Shown: positions 59,061-64,000 of the stretch, piece after piece
How the letters are laid out: the number at the start of each line of letters is the position of its first letter
Numbering within the stretch: the first letter of the stretch is position 1
NCBI GenBank assembly: GCA_021613535.1
Contig: CP075495.1
Location: 7,564,001 to 7,628,000, forward strand
Length of the DNA stretch: 64,000 bases
Direction of reading: 5' to 3'
Source: Adineta vaga
Lineage: Eukaryota > Rotifera
The notes under the pieces: model-generated
Database searches by the model: none
Seen by the model: only the letters and a program-made list of their open reading frames with translations
What the model was told of the DNA's origin: nothing
Position numbers and translations under genes: made by a program

Positions 59061-60420
59061 ATGGATTTAAATAAACGTGATCGATTATCGTTTGAAGATT
59101 TTCAATTACCATCAGGATTACTTCTGGGTTTATATGCAATGGGTTTTCAAAATGGTCCATCAGATATCCAAGATTTGATTTTACCATATTCGTTAGCAGA
59201 TCAATTGCAAAGAAATATTATCGTTCAATCAAAAACTGGAACAGGAAAAACGGTAAAGATCGTTTAATTATATACGTTATGAATGAGAATTTTTTAAAGA
59301 TATCTTACATTATACATACACTCGCACGTATTCAATCGACTCTGTCACAACCACAAGTCTTAATTATAGTTCCGACAATTGAACTTGCATTTACCGTTGG
59401 AGGTGGTATTGGAAAAATGTCTGTATATCTTTCAAATATTCAAATAACATATGTGACATCTTCTTCGATACCATTAGAATTGATCAATACACCTATTGTT
59501 ATTGGTACGATAGATGTATTTGATATATTTCAAAGTTTGATGGATTTCAATCAACTTAATATTTTAATTTTGGATGAAATCGATGTAATGATTATTCGAG
59601 AAGATTATCGACAAAATCTCTTGAATCTTCTTGATAATTTCCTTGTGAATGACCATTGTCAAATACTTGTCTATTCATCAACATTATCCGAACAAATTAT
59701 GAATTTTACAAATGAATTAATACCGAATGCAATATTAATTAAACAAAAATCAATGAAACAACAAATATCAAATATTGAACAATTCTATGTTATGTGTCAA
59801 GATGAAAATAGGAAAAATGAAATCGTTACTATTATTCTAAATCAATTTATTCATACGCAAATTATGATCTTTTGTTCGGATGATAATATTACCGAACAAC
59901 TTTATCAAAATCTTATCAATGATTCAAGTCATGATCATGAGTAGGTTTTAGACCTAGAATGAAGTGATTTAAAACCAAATAAGAATATTTTCTTATATGT
60001 AGTGTTCGAATGTTAACGACAACAGTGACAAATCATCAACGTATTTCATTAATTGAAGAATTTCGTTCGAATTCCTATCGAATATTTCTTCTTTCCGCTC
60101 AAACATGTGCGACAACACATGGAATTGATTTAGATAATGTGAATATAATTATTAACTACAATCTACCTTGTTCACTTGGCAATAATTCTGATCTTGATTA
60201 TGTTACTTATCATCAACGACTTGATCGGTGTGGACGTTACGATAAACATGGTTATGCAGTAAGAAAGAAGATGATGTTGATTTAGAGATTTAATTTATTT
60301 TTCTAGTTTAATTTAATTCAATCATTAAATGATTGGAATATTCAACTTGGTCAACAGAATTATTTCTCGTTTGAAATTAAACCTATCGATACTGATGGTA
60401 TTCGTACACTTGTCTTATAA
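59061..60420 (+). CDS. DDX19/Dbp5-like DEAD-box protein with degenerate motifs
   Basis: Four exons: 59061-59252, 59300-59940, 60003-60258 and 60307-60420 (400 residues). The order matches DDX19/Dbp5, the mRNA-export ATPase: SFEDFQLPSGLLLGLYAMGF (Q-motif region), P-loop SKTGTGKT (57-64, intact), PTIELA (usual PTRELA), DEID (usual DEAD) followed by VMI as in DDX19, SST (usual SAT), IMIFCS, CATTHGIDLDNVNIIINYNLP (motif V) and HQRLDRCGRYDKHG (usual HRIGRTGRFG). The protein lacks the N-terminal extension of true DDX19. The Arg changes in motifs Ia and VI suggest weak or lost helicase activity, so this looks like a fast-evolving paralog. It converges on the UBR3-like gene with 56 nt between stop codons. 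Confidence 0.82.
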
Positions 60421-60476
60421 TTTTGTTTTGTTTATCAGAAAAATAAAAGAATAGAATGTCTTGTTTGTTGTTGCTT

Positions 60477-63400
60477 CTAGAATTCTAATTGATCAGTTGA
60501 CCAACGATTGATGATTTGATCAAGATTAGACGAAATCCATGCTGAATAGAGAAATTTCAATCGATTTTGATTGAGATATAGTATTCGACCTCGTCTAAAA
60601 GAATCAAATCAAATATACTTTTTATACATGTATTTTATACGATTACCGAAGATTCACATCTTCCTCACCATGTTGATCTAGATAAAGTGACGTCCAATAA
60701 GTATAATGTTGTTCTCGTTGAATTAATGTTTTCGTAGAATTGATATTAATCGATATATTTAAACCACCACTACATGTTCTTAGATGCTAGAAAATATTTC
60801 AATAGTGTGATAATTAGAGTCTCATTCCAATATGAAAAGAAATAGATTAAACCTCTTGAATAAAATGTGTTTGTTGAGCACAACATTTTTGTTTACAACG
60901 TTCTTGTGAATAAATAGTTCCACAAATTAAACAGAGAATTGGTTCAGTAATGATCTTTTGGCAATACGGACAGCGACGATTGTGACAGGATCGAAATAGA
61001 TCAGAATACCAGGTTGGCAATTCAATGAATCGTGGAGAATGAAATGTAGGTGTCTTGAGAACAATTTGCTAGCCATAATAAAAGATTCTGATTAAAGAAA
61101 AATCAACTTTGCTTCTCTACGAACGAGGATGGATTGTCGATTATCTATCGATAATATCTCATCGAGCCAACAATTTACTAGTATTGATGAATTATGATAA
61201 AACCAGTATGGTTCACCAAGTTTATATATGTGAAGTTCTTTTATTAAACTTTCCCATAGAAAATCAAATTGAAAGTGACGGCTTGCCTTGAAAAGAAGTT
61301 TCGATTCATTTCATTGTTTTCAAGTAATATCATTACTTACCACCCACCATGTTATTGATTGATATAGATAATGTTGTATAAGAGCAGCAATCTTAAGAAA
61401 GTTGCTACATCGTTCTCGAATCGATGCATTGATTGATTCTTGAGAATAAATTTTTGACTAAAGGAAAAGAGATACTAATATTTTACCATATGTACAATTG
61501 ATATTTATTTACATCTTTAGTCTTTGAGTTAAAATTAGCTTGATATAGTTTGATTGCTATCATACGAAGATATCGAAGGACATTCTCCAGATAAAATAAG
61601 GTGGATAAAAATAGATATTACAAAAAATTTAATCATTACATTTTCAGACGTATTTGTAAATATTGATGAACTCCATATTTCTTGTTCGTTTGGACTCATT
61701 TCACTAACAATAGCAAATAATCCTTGAATATAGACTATATTATATATAGCTTGTACAAGAATCTGATACAATTCTGTTAGAGAGATAACATAAGAAAAAT
61801 GATGAACTTTATTATTAAATTTCTGAATACTTTTGTTGATTAAATATGGAAGACTAAGCATCAATCGAAGAAGTAAAACAACGGGATCAATGAGTAGCAA
61901 TGGAACAAGAGGTTTTTGATCATGTTCGATCATATTGAATGCCGTAATTGTAAGACCAATCATTCGTTCCCAAAGTAAGATATGAGATTGACTTAATAAA
62001 TATGAATATTTTAGATTGCAAATATAAAATATTTCACCTATTATAATTGAATTACTATTATTAATATGAGTGTATTCGTTTTTAATCAGAAAACATACGG
62101 AAACATGATTTTCGATTGCTTATTGTTGAATCACTATGTTTAATATCTCGAATAAGCAACTCGTTCTCCAAATTGAATCTGTACAAGGTAAAAACAAAAG
62201 TATTGATTTTAGAAAACTAATTTTCCATTAATAAGAACCGTAATATAGAAATAAGAAATACTGCCAGAATATCATCTGTTAATCCTTTATTTTGTTGATC
62301 AAGGGTTCGATCGTTTGAATTTACCATCAAATACATTTTTTGAATGAAGTTTGTTAACCATTCAGCAATGACAGAAGAAATCTATAGAGACAGGAGAATA
62401 TTCTTTTTTCTAACTATCACGTCTTATTACACAAGGTTTGATATTCTTTTCGATTAGATGAGTGATAGTTTCAATTGAATCTTCATTTTTTGCGACTTGT
62501 TTATCACCTGGTGGAAGACAAATCAGTGCATGGAACTTTTGACGACACATAGGACATCTGAATTCAACATCTGGATCGATTTCTGCATTGGGTTTTTTCT
62601 ATGCAATGAATGTATGAGACACACTCATTGAATATAAAAGCCTTACATTATGAGATTTTAAATATTGACGATAGCATGCTAGATGCATCGAATGATTACA
62701 AGAATCAATAATCACTCCAGTTCGCCAGCTGATTGTCATAAATTTTGATACACTATCCTAAATGAAATATTCTCAACCATAACAATATCAAATTTGTGGT
62801 TTACTTCGGTGAAAAGTTTCAACATAATAAGTATTTTTTCTTCATAGAATCGAGCACATGTCAAATTATATTTATTTTCATCTTTCGTATATGTAGTTTG
62901 AGTAGGTTCTTTCACTTGATTCTCTGAAACGAATTTTCCCGTATCATTTGATTTTGTAGGATGACAACAGAATAATGAATCTTGAATTAACGATTGTTTA
63001 TTATCAAAACTATCAGTTGTTACTGGTAAATAATTGTTCGAAATGAAAGTAACTTCTCGAACACCGAGTACTATTCAATCAGATAATAAATATCATGTTT
63101 CTTCTTGAAAAAGGAAAATATTTTACCTCCACTGTTACTTAATCTAACGGTGATACCAAGCATATCTTGATCATCCGTGTTTTGACAAATACAACATTCA
63201 AGATTGTTGTTCTTAGCATGAATGAGAGAAGAAACTACAAACATTCATGGAAAAACAATAAAGTATACGTAAAAAACTGTTCAAAAATCATATGAACACC
63301 CTCTGCCTGTTCGTCTTTTGATATTGACAAAAGTTTCTGTTGTTTCTTTGCTATTTGTTCAAACATTTTTCGTTGCATTTCTTTCACTTTATTCTTCCTA

Positions 63401-64000
63401 CAGAGCAGAAAAGGTATTTAATTAAAAAAAATCGCCTTTCCTAAACTTTTGTACTTATCAATATTATCTGCATGATTTTTTAATTGTTTATCATCCAGTT
63501 GATTAATAATATCATTGATCTGAACTTTGCATTTATCCGATAAGTTCTCTAATTTAATCAACAAACGAGTAATATAAAAGCTACCATCACCAATTTGTCC
63601 TTTTCCTTGTTTCAAACGAGCATTTGCAAGTAATTCATTCAATGACGTTTTTTCATTGTTCGTATCGTTGTTAGTCAAGAGTATTTTAGCAAGAAGATGG
63701 ACAAATATTTGTACTAGAGACATATTAATCATTTGTGTTTCATTCAATCGTTTTGAATTTGTTTGAATCAACATTGTATGTAGATTTCTCAATGGTTGTT
63801 CAACTAAAAGATATATATATATATTAAAGAAATTGCTTTGTTCTATCGGTTTACGTTGACTAGAAGTACAATTATTCTCTTCAATATTTTGTTCACTATT
63901 ATCTAAATATAGTTATTCTAAATCATTATAACTATTCTTTTTTTATGAATGCATCTTACCCTTTTCTTCATCGAGAACGACACGTTGAAAAGATATTTTT
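60477..64000 (-). CDS. UBR3: UBR3-like E3 ubiquitin ligase, C-terminal part (partial)
   Basis: Only the 3' part is in the window; the 5' part, including the UBR box, is beyond the right edge. Many exons with 50-70 nt introns. Seen in order: VEQPLRNLHTMLIQTNSKR (63.8 kb), KVKEMQRKMFEQIAKKQQKL, then a RING-H2 built from LECCICQ (63.2 kb), SCNHSMHLACYRQYL (62.7 kb) and FRCPMCRQKFHALICLPPGD (62.5 kb). A helical region follows, then a C-terminal UBR domain: RCPYCQKIITEPILCLICGT, KCCAQQTHFI, YLDQHGEEDVNLRRG and WISSNLDQIINRW before the stop at 60477-60479. The spacing LD.HGEED..LRRG and the CLICGT block fit UBR3 better than UBR1/2. RING Cys/His are present, so E3 activity is expected. Confidence 0.88.

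Noticed and set aside
59019-59061. Joining the coiled-coil ORF and the DDX19-like ORF into one protein
   Set aside because: The plausible donor sites upstream give stop codons or the wrong phase at the 59053 acceptor.
1-64000. Search for transposons, LTRs, telomeric repeats, CRISPR arrays or viral genes
   Set aside because: No reverse transcriptase, transposase, integrase or capsid motifs and no regularly spaced repeats were recognised; only simple repeats and one old direct repeat.

Overview
This window is nuclear DNA from a small-genome animal. It is AT-rich, its genes are split by many short GT-AG introns (often 47-80 nt), spacing between many genes is small, and every conserved gene has a clear metazoan counterpart (PALS1, CUX, UXS1, calaxin, syntaxin-16, myotubularin, UBR3). 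A bdelloid rotifer (Adineta/Rotaria type) is the best guess. The basis is the compact gene structure, a UV-damage endonuclease (UVDE) gene that is not part of the usual animal set, and acceptor-like AGs a few bases upstream of many start codons, as expected where spliced-leader trans-splicing occurs. The species call is inference; no rRNA or mitochondrial marker is present.

Layout. 0.8-3.9 kb (-): PALS1/stardust scaffold (L27-PDZ-SH3-GUK). 7.3-20.3 kb (-): a complete 20-exon CUX homeobox gene with an N-terminal coiled coil, three CUT domains and a homeodomain; two large 5' introns (about 4.4 and 2.2 kb) are rich in simple repeats. 22-25 kb (-): UVDE and an R-Ras-like GTPase. 27-31 kb (-): PTRHD1, UXS1 and calaxin. 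32-37 kb (+): NDUFA5, SH3BP5 and syntaxin-16. 37-39.3 kb (+): a membrane protein with a solute-binding-like ectodomain, then two nearly identical tRNA-Asn genes. 39.8-44.3 kb (+): a low-complexity ORF, a myotubularin phosphatase and ribosomal protein P1. 44.6-45.4 kb (-): a secreted, probably membrane-anchored protein. 45.4-50.2 kb: a gene-poor 4.8-kb stretch. 50.2-53.7 kb (+): a secreted papain-family protease and two small secreted paralogs sharing a WFTRD motif, two of the three with TATA boxes. 54.3-55.3 kb (-): a CCHC zinc-knuckle/glycine-rich nucleic-acid-binding protein. 56-57.4 kb (+): an unrecognised Cys/His and basic protein ending in a PP1-type RVxF motif. 58.6-60.4 kb (+): a small coiled-coil ORF followed 41 nt later by a degenerate DDX19/Dbp5-like helicase. 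60.5-64 kb (-): the C-terminal part of a UBR3-like E3 ligase running off the right edge.

Most genes are housekeeping or developmental and are not one pathway. The parts most worth a second look are the UVDE gene, the WFTRD peptide pair beside the protease, the solute-binding-like receptor with tRNA-Asn 8 nt past its stop, the decayed DDX19-like helicase in a likely two-gene transcript, and the large CUX introns. No transposon, CRISPR array or rRNA was recognised.
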